Source: Mycolicibacterium sp. P9-64 (GTDB lineage Bacteria > Actinomycetota > Actinomycetes > Mycobacteriales > Mycobacteriaceae). Taken from it: 64,000 nt of DNA. The notes beneath the pieces were generated by a model, which worked only from the letters and a program-made list of their open reading frames with translations, searched no databases and was not told where the DNA came from. The DNA lies in contig NZ_NPKO01000002.1 in the NCBI RefSeq assembly GCF_008329605.1, positions 124,001-188,000 of the forward strand. Direction: 5' to 3'. A program made the translations under genes and the position numbers. Below, one piece after another: positions 45,589-55,177 of the stretch; positions within the stretch are counted from its first letter, which is position 1, and each line of letters opens with the position of its first letter.

Positions 45589-46783
45589 GGGGGATCTCCT
45601 TCCAGGGCATGCCTGCATCTGCGCGAAGGTCGCCCGGCAAGCCGAGGATCCGCTCGCCGAGAATGTTGCGCATCACGTCGGATGTACCGCCTTCGATGGT
45701 GTTGGCGCGGCTGCGCAGGAAGCGCTGTTGGATCGGACCTCGCCAGTCGGCCTCGGACTCGTCATCGTCGTCTCGGCCCGAACCGTAGCCGTGGTACAGA
45801 ACTCCTTCTGGCCCAAGCAGATCCATGCAGAACTGGTAGATGTGCTGGTTGAGTTCGGCGCCGACGAGCTTGCCGATCGAACCCTCGGGGCCTGGACCGC
45901 CGACGGTGGCGGACGCCCGCGAGCGCTCGGAGGTGAGGCGCTGCGCCTCGGCGCGCAGCCACAGCTGAGCCAGTCGGTCGCGAAGCACCGGGGTCTGCAG
46001 GTCCGGGCGCGACGCCCACAGCGAGACGGCGTCGGCGATGGTGCCAGCACCGCGACGGCTACCGCTGCCGCCGAGTGCGCTGCGCTCGTTCATCAGGGTT
46101 GTCATTGCGACGTTCCAGCCGTTGCCGATCTCACCGAGCCGATGCGCGTCGGGGATGCGTGCGTCGGTGAAGTAAACCTCGTTGAACTCGGCCTGACCCG
46201 TCAGCTGGCGCAGCGGCCGCGTCTCGACGCCGGGCCCGTGCATGTCGATGACGAAGTATGAGAGCCCCTTGTGCTTGGCCACGTCGGGATTGGTCCTGGC
46301 GAGCAGCAGACCCCAGCGCGCCCGGTGGGCCAGGCTGGTCCACACCTTCTGCCCGTTGATCACCCAGTCCGAGCCGTCCTGCACGGCCGAGGTGGCCAGC
46401 CCGGCGAGGTCGGAACCCGCGCCCGGCTCGGAGAACAGCTGACACCAGAGGTCCTCGGTGCTGGCCAGCGGCCGCAACCAGGACTTCTTCACGTCGTCGC
46501 TCTGCGCGTGCTCGCGGATGGTCGGCGCTGCCATGCCGTAACCCATCGGGTTCAGCCCAAGTGGTACGGGTCCGCCCGCGCCCTGCAGGATTCTGTCGGC
46601 GACGGCCTGCAGCCCGCGCGAGACGCCAAGGCCGCCAAGGCCCTCGGGGAAGTGCACCCAGGACAGGCCGGCGTCGTAACAGGCCGCGAGGAATTCGGGG
46701 ATGGGGACTGACTTCGGATCGTGCTCGGCGACGACCTTGCGCGCAAGATCCGCGACCCGGTCGGTATCAGCATCGTTGCTCAT
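45581..46783 (-). CDS. Acyl-CoA dehydrogenase (large-subunit type)
   Basis: 400 residues. FAD/substrate signature WCQLFSEPGAGSDLAGLATSA and GQKVWTSLAHRARWGLLLART; C-terminal RANTIEGGTSDVMRNILGERILGLPGD. Normally forms a heterotetramer with the second, shorter-featured dehydrogenase encoded next, in sterol side-chain or fatty acid beta-oxidation. Substrate unknown. Its stop codon is in the last 33-bp repeat. Confidence 0.93.
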   Translation of the reverse strand: MSNDADTDRVADLARKVVAEHDPKSVPIPEFLAACYDAGLSWVHFPEGLGGLGVSRGLQAVADRILQGAGGPVPLGLNPMGYGMAAPTIREHAQSDDVKKSWLRPLASTEDLWCQLFSEPGAGSDLAGLATSAVQDGSDWVINGQKVWTSLAHRARWGLLLARTNPDVAKHKGLSYFVIDMHGPGVETRPLRQLTGQAEFNEVYFTDARIPDAHRLGEIGNGWNVAMTTLMNERSALGGSGSRRGAGTIADAVSLWASRPDLQTPVLRDRLAQLWLRAEAQRLTSERSRASATVGGPGPEGSIGKLVGAELNQHIYQFCMDLLGPEGVLYHGYGSGRDDDDESEADWRGPIQQRFLRSRANTIEGGTSDVMRNILGERILGLPGDLRADAGMPWKEIPRG

Positions 46784-46967
46784 CTAGCCACGATAGGAAA
46801 TCGACACCCGTCAACTTCCACCGGGGCCACTTTCCGCGTCTCGATGAGAAGGGCGGGCGTTCTGGAAAGTGCTTGACGGATTGGAAGTCAACAGTGCGTG
46901 AATCAACGACTGGGGCCACTAGGAGCGGACCGCCGGGTTTGTCAGACCCTTCTGCTTTGATGGTGGC

Positions 46968-48215
46968 ATGTCTTCGCCGGCAACCCCTTTCGCTCCCGGG
47001 CCGAGCCCGACTGAGCGCATGGATGAGTTGTTGGAGAAGGTGGCGGAATTGACCGGCCAGCGCAACGCGATCGACGGTCAGATCGTGGACATCGTCGCCG
47101 AGATTGACCGCGACGGACTAGGGGGCATGACCGGCGCGCGGTCGATTCCGTCGCTGGTGGCCTGGATGACCGGGGCCTCACCGCGCAACGCCAAGACGAT
47201 CGCCTCCATCGCCCATCGACTGCCGGAATTCCCCAAGTGCGCGGCGGGCATGCGGGAGGGCCGGTTCTCCCTCGATCAGGTCGGCGTCATCGCCGAGAAG
47301 GCAGCCGACGGATCCGACGCGTTTTACGCGCAGATGGCCGCGGTCGCGACGGTCAGCCAGCTGTGCAAGGCGATCAAACTGCAACCGAAACCCGACCCCG
47401 AACCGCAACCGCAACCGCCGCCGCGGTCGATCAGCAAGACCGCCGATGAGCAGTCCACCACCTACACGATCACCCTGCCCCACGACGAAGCCGCCATCGT
47501 CGACGCCGCCCTCGACTCCCACCGCGACGCACTGATCACCGCGTGGAAACACGACCACACCGACAGCTCCTCCGAACAGGCACCGCCGATGCCGAACACC
47601 AACGATGCGTTCATGAGCCTGGTGGTGGCCAGCTGGGATGCCGAGGTGGCTCGCCGCCCGCACGCCCAACCCACCACCGTCGTGGTACACGTCGACCTCG
47701 AAAGCCGCATCGCCGCGCTGCATCTGGGTCCACTGCTCTCCGATGATGACCGGCGCTACCTGACCTGCGATGCGACGTGTGAAGTGTGGTTCGAACGCGA
47801 CGGGCGGGTCATCGGCGCCGGACGGGCCACCCGCACCGTCGGGCGCCGGTTGCGCCGCGTTCTGGAGCACCGCGACCGTAGTTGCGTGGTGCCCGGCTGC
47901 GGCGCCACCCGAGGACTACACGCCCACCACATATGGCATTGGGAGGACGGCGGACCCACCGAACTCGACAATCTGGTGTTGGTCTGTCCCTACCACCACC
48001 GGGCTCACCATCGCGGTGTCATCACCATCTCCGGAACTGCCCACCACCTCGTCGTCACCGACCAAGCGGGCAGGCCACTGACGCCGGGTTCACTGGCTCG
48101 ACCCCCGACCACACCCCCACCCACGGTCAAACCGTGTTCCGGACCGACCGGTGAACGCGCCGACTGGTGGTGGTACCAACCCTTCCAACCACAACCACCA
48201 CCCACGACCAACTAG
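46968..48215 (+). CDS. DUF222 / HNH endonuclease domain protein (13E12 REP type)
   Basis: 415 residues. N-terminal DUF222 helical region (about 15-330, with GARSIPSLVAWMTGASPRNAK), then an HNH nuclease motif RDRSCVVPGCGATRGLHAHH, then WHWEDGGPTELDNLVLVCPYHHR. Proteins of this family are multi-copy in mycobacteria and often regarded as mobile-element remnants or repeat-family nucleases; activity is not established. A Pro/Thr-rich C-terminal tail follows. Convergent with the carboxyltransferase gene. Confidence 0.9.
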   Translation: MSSPATPFAPGPSPTERMDELLEKVAELTGQRNAIDGQIVDIVAEIDRDGLGGMTGARSIPSLVAWMTGASPRNAKTIASIAHRLPEFPKCAAGMREGRFSLDQVGVIAEKAADGSDAFYAQMAAVATVSQLCKAIKLQPKPDPEPQPQPPPRSISKTADEQSTTYTITLPHDEAAIVDAALDSHRDALITAWKHDHTDSSSEQAPPMPNTNDAFMSLVVASWDAEVARRPHAQPTTVVVHVDLESRIAALHLGPLLSDDDRRYLTCDATCEVWFERDGRVIGAGRATRTVGRRLRRVLEHRDRSCVVPGCGATRGLHAHHIWHWEDGGPTELDNLVLVCPYHHRAHHRGVITISGTAHHLVVTDQAGRPLTPGSLARPPTTPPPTVKPCSGPTGERADWWWYQPFQPQPPPTTN

Positions 48216-48219
48216 CCGC

Positions 48220-49800
48220 CTACCAGGTGTCGACGAAACGTCCTCGCGGGGAATCGACTTCGTGGTGTGCTGCCTCGGAGCCGCCCCGGCGGCGACATCC
48301 GGCCGCGGCCAGCGTGGATGCGATCAACGCCCGGGTATCGGCAGGATCGATGACGTCGTCGATCTCGAAGAGCTGGGCAGCGTTGAGCGCCTTGGCATTC
48401 TCCTGCGCGGACGCGGTGGCCTGACGCACTCGCTCCTCGCGCTCGTCGTCGTCGGCGATCGCCTCGAGCTCCTTGCGGAGGCCGAGCCGGACGGCACCCT
48501 CCAGCCCCATCGGCCCCAGGTGGGCACCGGGCCACGCCACCGTCAGCAGCGGCTCGTGCAACCCGCCGCCGCACATCGCTTGTGCACCAAGCCCATAACC
48601 GCGGCGAAGGATCACCGCGACGAGTGGCACTCGCAGCGAAGCCCCAGCCACCAGCATCCGTGAGCCGCGGCGGACCAGCGCATCAGCCTCCGCGGCAGGC
48701 CCGACCATGTAGCCGGGGCAGTCGATCAGCGAGACGACGGGAAGCCCGAACGCATCGCACAGCTGCAGGAAGCGAGCTGCCTTGTCCGACGCGCCCGCGG
48801 TGATTGCCCCGGCCATCACCATGGTGTTGTTGGCGATGACGCCGACGGCGCGGCCGTCGATCCGAGCCAGCGCGGTCACCATCTCGGGTGCGAACCGCTC
48901 CCGTAGGAACGTGACGGACCCCGTGTCGGCGATGGCCTCGATGATCGGCCCGACCTGATAGGCCCGCCGTGCCCGCTCGGGAACCATGGTGCGCAAGGCG
49001 GATTGGTCGGTCGCAGTCCCCGAAGAGGTCGAGCCCTGGAAGTAGCCGATGAGCTTCTTGGTCACGGTAACGGCCTGCGCCTCGTCGTCGACCACGACGT
49101 CGACCACGCCGTTGGGCGCCTGGACCGAGATCGGTCCGACCTCGTCGGGGTGCACGTCGCCGAGCCCGCCGCCCGCGATCATCGCCGGGCCGCCCATCCC
49201 GATGGAGGCGTTCGCGGTGGCGACGATCAGGTCGGCACAGCCCGCGATGACCGCATTGCCCGCGAAGCACCGGCCGTTGACGACGGCGATGCGCGGCACC
49301 AGACCGGACAGTGCCGCCCACAGCTTGAAGGCGCGGACGTCGAGCGACGAGACCACCGGATAGTCGGTGTCACCAGGTCTGCCCCCACCGCCCTCGGCGA
49401 AGAACACCGTTGGCAGCCGCAGCCGCTCGATGACGTCGAACAGCCGGTCCTTCTTGCGGTGGCCCAGCGCGCCCTGCGTACCTGCCAGCACCGTGTAGTC
49501 GTAAGCGAGTACGGCGCAGGGGTTCCCGTCGATGCGGGCGGTGCCCGCCACCAGGCCATCGGCCGGCGTGCGCGCGATGAGGTCGTCGACGTCGCGGCGG
49601 AACCGTTGCGCGGCGATGGCGAAGCGGCCGTACTCGACGAACGAATCGGGGTCGACGAGGTCGATGACGTTCTCGCGTGCGGTCCGTCCGTTCGACGCGT
49701 GCCTGCGCTCGACCGCGTCCGGGCGCGCCGCATCCTCGGTCAGCGCCCGTCGCCGCAGCAGCTCCGCGTGGTCGTCGCGCAGCGGCTCGTCCGCAGTCAT
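48220..49800 (-). CDS. Acyl-CoA carboxylase carboxyltransferase (beta) subunit
   Basis: 526 residues. Crotonase-fold tandem domains: N-terminal SFVEYGRFAIAAQRF, VLAYDYTVLAGTQGALGHRKKDR, FFAEGGGGRPGDTDY, GRCFAGNAVIAGCADLIVAT; C-terminal ANNTMVMAGAITAGASDKAARF, DCPGYMVGPAAEADA, LRRGYGLGAQAM. The biotin-carboxylase partner is not in the window. Third gene of a chain coupled by ATGA overlaps with a serine hydrolase and a nitrobindin. Which acyl-CoA it carboxylates is unclear. Confidence 0.9.
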   Translation of the reverse strand: MTADEPLRDDHAELLRRRALTEDAARPDAVERRHASNGRTARENVIDLVDPDSFVEYGRFAIAAQRFRRDVDDLIARTPADGLVAGTARIDGNPCAVLAYDYTVLAGTQGALGHRKKDRLFDVIERLRLPTVFFAEGGGGRPGDTDYPVVSSLDVRAFKLWAALSGLVPRIAVVNGRCFAGNAVIAGCADLIVATANASIGMGGPAMIAGGGLGDVHPDEVGPISVQAPNGVVDVVVDDEAQAVTVTKKLIGYFQGSTSSGTATDQSALRTMVPERARRAYQVGPIIEAIADTGSVTFLRERFAPEMVTALARIDGRAVGVIANNTMVMAGAITAGASDKAARFLQLCDAFGLPVVSLIDCPGYMVGPAAEADALVRRGSRMLVAGASLRVPLVAVILRRGYGLGAQAMCGGGLHEPLLTVAWPGAHLGPMGLEGAVRLGLRKELEAIADDDEREERVRQATASAQENAKALNAAQLFEIDDVIDPADTRALIASTLAAAGCRRRGGSEAAHHEVDSPRGRFVDTW

Positions 49801-51029
49801 CGGGGGATCTCGGCCGCGATGGCGTCCAACAGCGCGGGATAGCGCTTGGCCTCCCTGTGCCCGCCCGGCTTGCCGCTGCTGACCACGCCTGCCGAGAGCT
49901 TGCGCTCGGGGTCGGCCCATATCGCGATGTCGACGAGCCCGGTGTGCCCGAACGCGGCGGGCGCGTTGCGGCCGAACGGTCCGAACCGCTTGGAGCCCAA
50001 CATGTATCCGGTACCCCAGCGCAGCGGGGCAAGCCCCATGGCGATGTCCGGCCGCAGCCGCCTTGCCTCCGTCGTCGCGGCGCGCAACGTCTCCGGTTTC
50101 ATCACCCGAACCCCGTCGAGTTCGCCACCGCGGCGGAGCAATTCGGCGAACCGGGACAGCTCGTCTGCGGTCGAGACGGTGCTCGACGACGGCACCACGC
50201 TGGTGAGGAACGCCCGCGTATTGGTGAACGGGATGATCTCGTGTGTCGTGCCGCCCACCGCCAGCTTGAAGGCCGCCGCGATCGGCGGGGGTAACGGCTT
50301 GCCGGTGGCGTGGCTCGGCGCGACCAGCGGAACGTCCTCCGGCGCAACGCCGTAGTTCGTCCAGCGGAACCCAAGCGGGTCCAGGACCTCGGTGGCGAGC
50401 ACGTCGCGGATGTCCCTGCCCGCGGCAGCCGACACGATCTCGCGGACCAGCGGTCCCCACGTCAGCGCGTGATAGATGTGTACCAGGCCCGGCCGGTAGA
50501 TCGGCTTCAGGTTGCCGAGCATCTCGCGGGCGTATTCGCTGTCATTCATCCGCTTGAGGTCCGGCTTCGGGCCCGTCGCGAACGGCACGCCCGCACTGTG
50601 CGTCATCACGTGCCGGATCGTGGTGCGGTCCTTGCCGTGGCTGGTGTAGGTGGGCAGGTAGTCGCAGACTCGGTCGTCGAGCGACAAGACGCCGCGTTCG
50701 GCGAGCATGTGCACGACGGTCGTCGACATCGCCTTGGCCGCGGAGTACACGCAGAACGGCGTCTCCGTGGTGACCGGAACCTTCTCGGCGTCCGGCGGAT
50801 CCTCCGGGCCGTTGCCCCAGCCGTGCCCGATCGCCCGGTTCAGCACGACCTTGCCGTCGTGCCGCAGACAGACCTGGATGGCGGGGTGCATGCCCGCCCT
50901 GTACCAGTGCCGCGCAGCCCGCCAGATCCGGTCGACGGCGGCAGGATCGATCCCGGAGTGGTCCTCCTCGCCGATCGACGTCACCGCGTCGAGGTCGGAG
51001 GGGACGCGAATCCTTCCGTCTCCGGTCAT
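49797..51029 (-). CDS. Beta-lactamase-family serine hydrolase/esterase
   Basis: 410 residues from MTGDGRIRVPSDL. Class C/DD-peptidase fold with SxxK as CVYSAAKAMSTTVVHML and a YxN-like element YHALTWGPL; HTGLVDIAIW near the C-terminus. No signal peptide, so a cytosolic esterase (mycobacterial LipD/LipL-like) is more likely than a true beta-lactamase. Coupled to both neighbours by ATGA overlaps. Confidence 0.88.
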   Translation of the reverse strand: MTGDGRIRVPSDLDAVTSIGEEDHSGIDPAAVDRIWRAARHWYRAGMHPAIQVCLRHDGKVVLNRAIGHGWGNGPEDPPDAEKVPVTTETPFCVYSAAKAMSTTVVHMLAERGVLSLDDRVCDYLPTYTSHGKDRTTIRHVMTHSAGVPFATGPKPDLKRMNDSEYAREMLGNLKPIYRPGLVHIYHALTWGPLVREIVSAAAGRDIRDVLATEVLDPLGFRWTNYGVAPEDVPLVAPSHATGKPLPPPIAAAFKLAVGGTTHEIIPFTNTRAFLTSVVPSSSTVSTADELSRFAELLRRGGELDGVRVMKPETLRAATTEARRLRPDIAMGLAPLRWGTGYMLGSKRFGPFGRNAPAAFGHTGLVDIAIWADPERKLSAGVVSSGKPGGHREAKRYPALLDAIAAEIPR

Positions 51030-51514
51030 GCGGGCTTCCTGTGCAGCGTCGCGCCCAGGTGGTGCTGCAGCGGCTGGCCCACTGCGCGGAGGCGCACCGA
51101 GTAGGCCAGCTCGTCGCCGTCGATTCGGAAGGAACGGCCAAGGGCCGTAACGTCCTTCGCCGACGCGGTCAGCCCGACCGCGGTCGTCGTGAGCTCCATC
51201 TCGATGGTCGCCCCGTCGACCGTCAGCGAGCCCTCCTCGATCTCGGTGATCCCGCTCGGATGCGCGAGTACCCATTCGACCCGCCCCGGCGACGGCACCC
51301 GCACGAAACCGACCTCGGCGTGCAACGGGCGCCCCGCTTCGTCGTCGGACTTCGTCTTCTGACCGTAGGTCAGGAATGGCTTGCCGACGTGGCCGAAGGT
51401 GATCTCTTCGAGGTAGCCGAACGGCTCGATCGTCGGGTATTCGCCGACGCCGCGCCCTGTCCACGTGCCGAGCAGGGGAGCGAGCACGGCGATGTCGGGA
51501 TGCAGGTCGACCAC
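51026..51514 (-). CDS. Nitrobindin-family heme protein (DUF1794, FABP-like)
   Basis: 162 residues. Ten-stranded beta-barrel signature GTWTGRGVGEYPTIEPF at the N-terminus and QHHLGATLHR with the axial His at the C-terminus. Bacterial nitrobindins bind ferric heme and can isomerise peroxynitrite or react with NO. GTG start. First gene of the three-gene chain leading into the serine hydrolase. Confidence 0.9.
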   Translation of the reverse strand: MVDLHPDIAVLAPLLGTWTGRGVGEYPTIEPFGYLEEITFGHVGKPFLTYGQKTKSDDEAGRPLHAEVGFVRVPSPGRVEWVLAHPSGITEIEEGSLTVDGATIEMELTTTAVGLTASAKDVTALGRSFRIDGDELAYSVRLRAVGQPLQHHLGATLHRKPA

Positions 51515-51531
51515 CTCCGTAGGTTACTCAC

Positions 51532-53067
51532 CTACGTGGTGACCGCCATCTCGGTGGGCGTGACCTTGGCCAGGGAAGCGACGGGACTCGAAGGCGTGCG
51601 GAACCGCAGGTGGTAGTCCGTCACGTCGTCGGCGTGCAGCAGTTTGACGTCGTCGTGATAGCTCATCGAGGTCAGCCACGGCGCACCGTCGCCTTGGCGC
51701 GGCAGCTCGTGCACCGAGCGCTGTACGTAGCCGGCCGAGAAGTCGAGCAGCGGTCTCGTGGGCATTGCCTGGCTGGGCGTCTCGGGGTAGCAGACGGTGT
51801 AGCCGTGTGCGTCCATGTGCGAGAGCAGGGCGCAAAAGTGTTGGCACAGAAAGCCGATCTTCAGCGTCCACGACGACGTGGTGTAACCGATCGCGAAGGC
51901 GAAGTTCGGAACGCCGCTCAGCATCAGGCCCTTGTAGGCGGTGGTCTCTGCGGGGTTGACGGGCGTGCCGTCGACGCTCAGCGTCATGCCGCCGAGCATC
52001 TGCAGGTTCAGGCCCGTCGCGGTCACGATGACGTCGGCTGCGAGCTCGCGACCGGACTCCAGCCGGATGCCACCCTCGGTGAACTCCACGATCCGGTCGG
52101 TGACCACCGACGCGCTGCCATTGCTCAGCGCCTTGAACAGGTCGCCGTCGGGTACTGCACACAGGCGCTGATCCCAGGGTGCGTAGGTCGGGTTGAAGTG
52201 CTCGTCGACGGGATAGTTCTCGGGCAGTTGCTTGGCGTTCAGGAAGCGGATGAGTCGCCGTGCCGCCTGGGGATACCGCTTGCAGAACCGGACGATGGCC
52301 CGCTGCTGGGCGATGTTCTTGCGGCGGGTGATCCCGTAGGCCCGTTCCTTGCCGAGTAGCTTGCGCAGTACGTTGGCGATGGCGTCCTCCGACGGCACCG
52401 GCATGATGTAGCTCGGCGAGCGCTGCAGCATCGTCACGTGGGCGGCGTCGCCTGCCATCGCGGGTACCAGGGTCACCGCGGTGGCGCCGCTGCCGATCAC
52501 CACGACCTGCTTGCCGCGGTAGTCCAGGTCTTCGGGCCAGTGCTGCGGGTGGACGATGTCTCCCGCGAACCGCTCACGGCCCTTGAACTCCGGCGTGAAG
52601 CCCTGGTCGTAGCGGTAGTAGCCGGTGGCACCGAAGATCCAGCCCGCACTGAGGGCCAGCCGCTCGCCGGTGTCGGCGCGCTGCACCGCGACGAGCCACC
52701 GCGCCTCCTGCGTCGACCACGATGCGCTGATCACGCTGTGCTGGAACCGAATCCGGCCACTGATCTTGTTCTCGGCGACGGTCTCGTGCAGGTAGTCGAG
52801 GATCTTGTCGGCGCCCGCGATGGACTTGTCGTCCTCCCACGGCTTGAACTCGTAGCCGAAGGTGTGCAGATCGGAGTCCGACCGAATACCGGGATAGCGG
52901 AACAGGTCCCACGTGCCCCCGATCGACTCGCGGGCCTCCAGGATCGCGTAGCTCTTGCCAGGATGATCGCGCTGCAGGTAGTAGGCGGCCCCGATGCCCG
53001 AGATGCCTGCTCCGACGATCAGGACGTCGACGTGCTCGATGTCTCCTGGATGCGGTGATGTGGACAT
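51532..53067 (-). CDS. Flavin-containing (Baeyer-Villiger-type) monooxygenase
   Basis: 511 residues from MSTSPHPGDIEH. FAD Rossmann VLIVGAGISGIGAAYYLQ, the BVMO/FMO fingerprint region GGTWDLFRYPGIRSDSDLH, NADPH Rossmann VVVIGSGATAVTLVPAMAG, and VTATGLNLQ. Oxygenates ketones or other soft nucleophiles. Divergent from a PucR-family regulator, 119 bp away, which likely controls it. Confidence 0.92.
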   Translation of the reverse strand: MSTSPHPGDIEHVDVLIVGAGISGIGAAYYLQRDHPGKSYAILEARESIGGTWDLFRYPGIRSDSDLHTFGYEFKPWEDDKSIAGADKILDYLHETVAENKISGRIRFQHSVISASWSTQEARWLVAVQRADTGERLALSAGWIFGATGYYRYDQGFTPEFKGRERFAGDIVHPQHWPEDLDYRGKQVVVIGSGATAVTLVPAMAGDAAHVTMLQRSPSYIMPVPSEDAIANVLRKLLGKERAYGITRRKNIAQQRAIVRFCKRYPQAARRLIRFLNAKQLPENYPVDEHFNPTYAPWDQRLCAVPDGDLFKALSNGSASVVTDRIVEFTEGGIRLESGRELAADVIVTATGLNLQMLGGMTLSVDGTPVNPAETTAYKGLMLSGVPNFAFAIGYTTSSWTLKIGFLCQHFCALLSHMDAHGYTVCYPETPSQAMPTRPLLDFSAGYVQRSVHELPRQGDGAPWLTSMSYHDDVKLLHADDVTDYHLRFRTPSSPVASLAKVTPTEMAVTT

Positions 53068-53186
53068 CGGGCTGGCTCCTCGGCTCGCGGGACGGTCGGA
53101 TGTTGTCCATCCATCGTGAGGCCCGGTGCCACGGCAAAACAGGGACAAACTGCACTAGATCAACGGATCAGTGGTGCAATGTGCAC

Positions 53187-54407
53187 ATGGAGTGGCCGCA
53201 GCCGTCCGAGCGGACCCGCGAGCTGCTGCGCCAGGGCGCGGAGATCGTGCTCAACTTCCGCGCCGAATGGCTCGAGGAACTGCAAGAGGCCACGCTGGCA
53301 GCCGACACCACTAGGGCCGTCGCAGAAGACCCGGTACTGCGTGCGGCCAACCTTCGCACCAACCGGTCGAACCTGCTGCACTGGGCCGCCGCGAACGTAC
53401 GCGACCCCGGCGCGCCGGTCCCAGCCAACCTGGGCAACGAGCCGCTGAGCATCGCGCGGGACATGGTGCGGCGAGGCCTGGACGACTCGGCGCTGAACTC
53501 GTACCGAATCGGTCAGAACGTGGCGTGGCGACGCTGGATGGAGATCGTCTTCGAACTGACCTCCGACGCGGGTGAACTACGCGAGCTGCTCGACGTCTCG
53601 TCGCTGTCCATATCGTCGTTCATCGATGCGACCATCGACGGCATCGCGGCACGGATGCAATCCGAACGCGAGGAGCTCACCCGTGGCACCCACGCCGAGC
53701 GCCGCGAAACCGTCGCCCTGATCCTGGACGGCGCGCCCATCACTCGCGAGCGCGCTGAGACCCGACTTGGATACCGGCTCAACGTCATCCACACAGCGGT
53801 GATCATCTGGACCGATGAACCCGAATCCGATCTCAGCCAGCTCGAGCGGGTGACCGAAGCCCTCGGGCGACACACCGCGCACCGGCCGCTGAGCGTCCTC
53901 GCGAGCGGGGCGACGCGCTGGGTGTGGCTGCCGGGAGCAAAGGCGCCGGGGCCCGCCGAGCTGGCCGCCGCGATCGCGGATCATCCCGACGTGCGGATCG
54001 CCGTGGGCTCCACCGCTGGCGGCATCGAGGGGTTCCGGCGCAGCCACCTCGATGCCCTCACCACGCAGCGCATGATGGGTCGGCTCAACTCAACTCAACG
54101 GATCGCAGGCTTCGAAGACGTCGAGCTGGTCTCGTTGATCACCCAAAACCCGGAACGGGCAGACGAATTCATCAAGCGCACGCTCGCCAGCCTCGAGTCG
54201 GCCGACGTCGAACTGCGCGACACCGTGCTGTGTTACATCACCGAGCAGTGCCACGCATCTCGTGCCGCCGAAGCACTGTTCATTCATAGGAACACCCTGC
54301 TGCGGCGGCTGGCCCGCGCCGATGTGCTGCTACCGCAGCCGTTGGGGCGCAACGCAGTTCACGTCGCCGTTGCGTTGGAGGCGATGCGCTGGCGGGGCTC
54401 CGGTTAG
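53187..54407 (+). CDS. PucR/CdaR-type regulator, divergent from the monooxygenase
   Basis: 406 residues from MEWPQPSERTREL. N-terminal all-alpha domain, a central GGDEF-like region (VIHTAVIIWTDE; VAVGSTAGGIEGFRRSH) and C-terminal PucR HTH (CHASRAAEALFIHRNTLLRRLARADVL). A palindromic TGCAATGTGCA-like element sits just before the ATG (53175-53186). Ends overlapping by 4 bp with the convergent methyltransferase. Confidence 0.88.
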   Translation: MEWPQPSERTRELLRQGAEIVLNFRAEWLEELQEATLAADTTRAVAEDPVLRAANLRTNRSNLLHWAAANVRDPGAPVPANLGNEPLSIARDMVRRGLDDSALNSYRIGQNVAWRRWMEIVFELTSDAGELRELLDVSSLSISSFIDATIDGIAARMQSEREELTRGTHAERRETVALILDGAPITRERAETRLGYRLNVIHTAVIIWTDEPESDLSQLERVTEALGRHTAHRPLSVLASGATRWVWLPGAKAPGPAELAAAIADHPDVRIAVGSTAGGIEGFRRSHLDALTTQRMMGRLNSTQRIAGFEDVELVSLITQNPERADEFIKRTLASLESADVELRDTVLCYITEQCHASRAAEALFIHRNTLLRRLARADVLLPQPLGRNAVHVAVALEAMRWRGSG

Positions 54408-55060
54408 GCCTTGCCGCCGAAGGTGACCAGATCGGGCACCAGCTTCGTCCAGATCGGTCGGTGGACGCGGTGCTGGTCGAGGACGGTGAACCCGGCACCT
54501 CTGAACAACTCCCGCATCTGAGTGGGGGAAGGGCTGTGCGCGGGGGTGAACCGGCTGTCGGAGAGCCACTGCAACGCCCGCGGCGGCGCCGGGCTGATCG
54601 TCGCGACTGCCGCCAGCCCGCCAGGGGCAAGAATCCGGTGGAACTCGGCCAACGCAGCCGGTTGGTCGAAGAAGTGGAACGCCGACGTGGTCACCACGGC
54701 GTCGAGCGCCCCGTCGTCGAAGGGCAATTGCTCGGCGGGAGCCTTCAACCAGTGCACCCGAGACGATCGCGCCTTCGCCTGAGCGAGCATGCCGTCGGAC
54801 ATGTCGACGCCGTAGACGTCGTCGAGCTGCAACTCGCGCTCGATCCGATCGGCGAGGATGCCAGTGCCGCAGGCAATGTCGGCGACCCTGCGTGATCCGG
54901 CTGACTTCAGCCGTGCGACCACCTCGTCCTGCGCCGGGCGATACACCCAGCGCTGCAGGAACTGCGCGTCGTATGCGGGCGCGGCGAAACTCCAGAACTT
55001 CGTGATGGCGTCGTTGAAGCCCCTGCGCCGTACTTCCGTCCCCGAACCGTCGAAAGTCAT
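54404..55060 (-). CDS. SAM-dependent methyltransferase (UbiE-like)
   Basis: 218 residues. Motif I RVADIACGTGILADRIE, DVYGVDMSDGML, QLPFDDGALDAVVTTSAFHFF and ILAPGGLAAVATI. Typical of type-11 methyltransferases acting on lipids or quinones; target unknown. Divergent from the small ORF/oxidoreductase pair. Confidence 0.88.
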   Translation of the reverse strand: MTFDGSGTEVRRRGFNDAITKFWSFAAPAYDAQFLQRWVYRPAQDEVVARLKSAGSRRVADIACGTGILADRIERELQLDDVYGVDMSDGMLAQAKARSSRVHWLKAPAEQLPFDDGALDAVVTTSAFHFFDQPAALAEFHRILAPGGLAAVATISPAPPRALQWLSDSRFTPAHSPSPTQMRELFRGAGFTVLDQHRVHRPIWTKLVPDLVTFGGKA

Positions 55061-55177
55061 GGCACCACGCTACGCCCGGGGCACTTGCTGATCCGCGGTT
55101 AAACTGGAACGTGTTACATTCGGCCAACTGCCGCTGGGCATCGTCCCTGCAAGGGCGTGTCGCTCCGGGAGGTTTGC

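Noticed and set aside
46784-46967. Possible repeat or small gene between the dehydrogenase pair and the DUF222 gene
   Set aside because: Short partial repeats (GTCAAC and GGGGCCACT occur twice) but no consistent unit and no coding frame.
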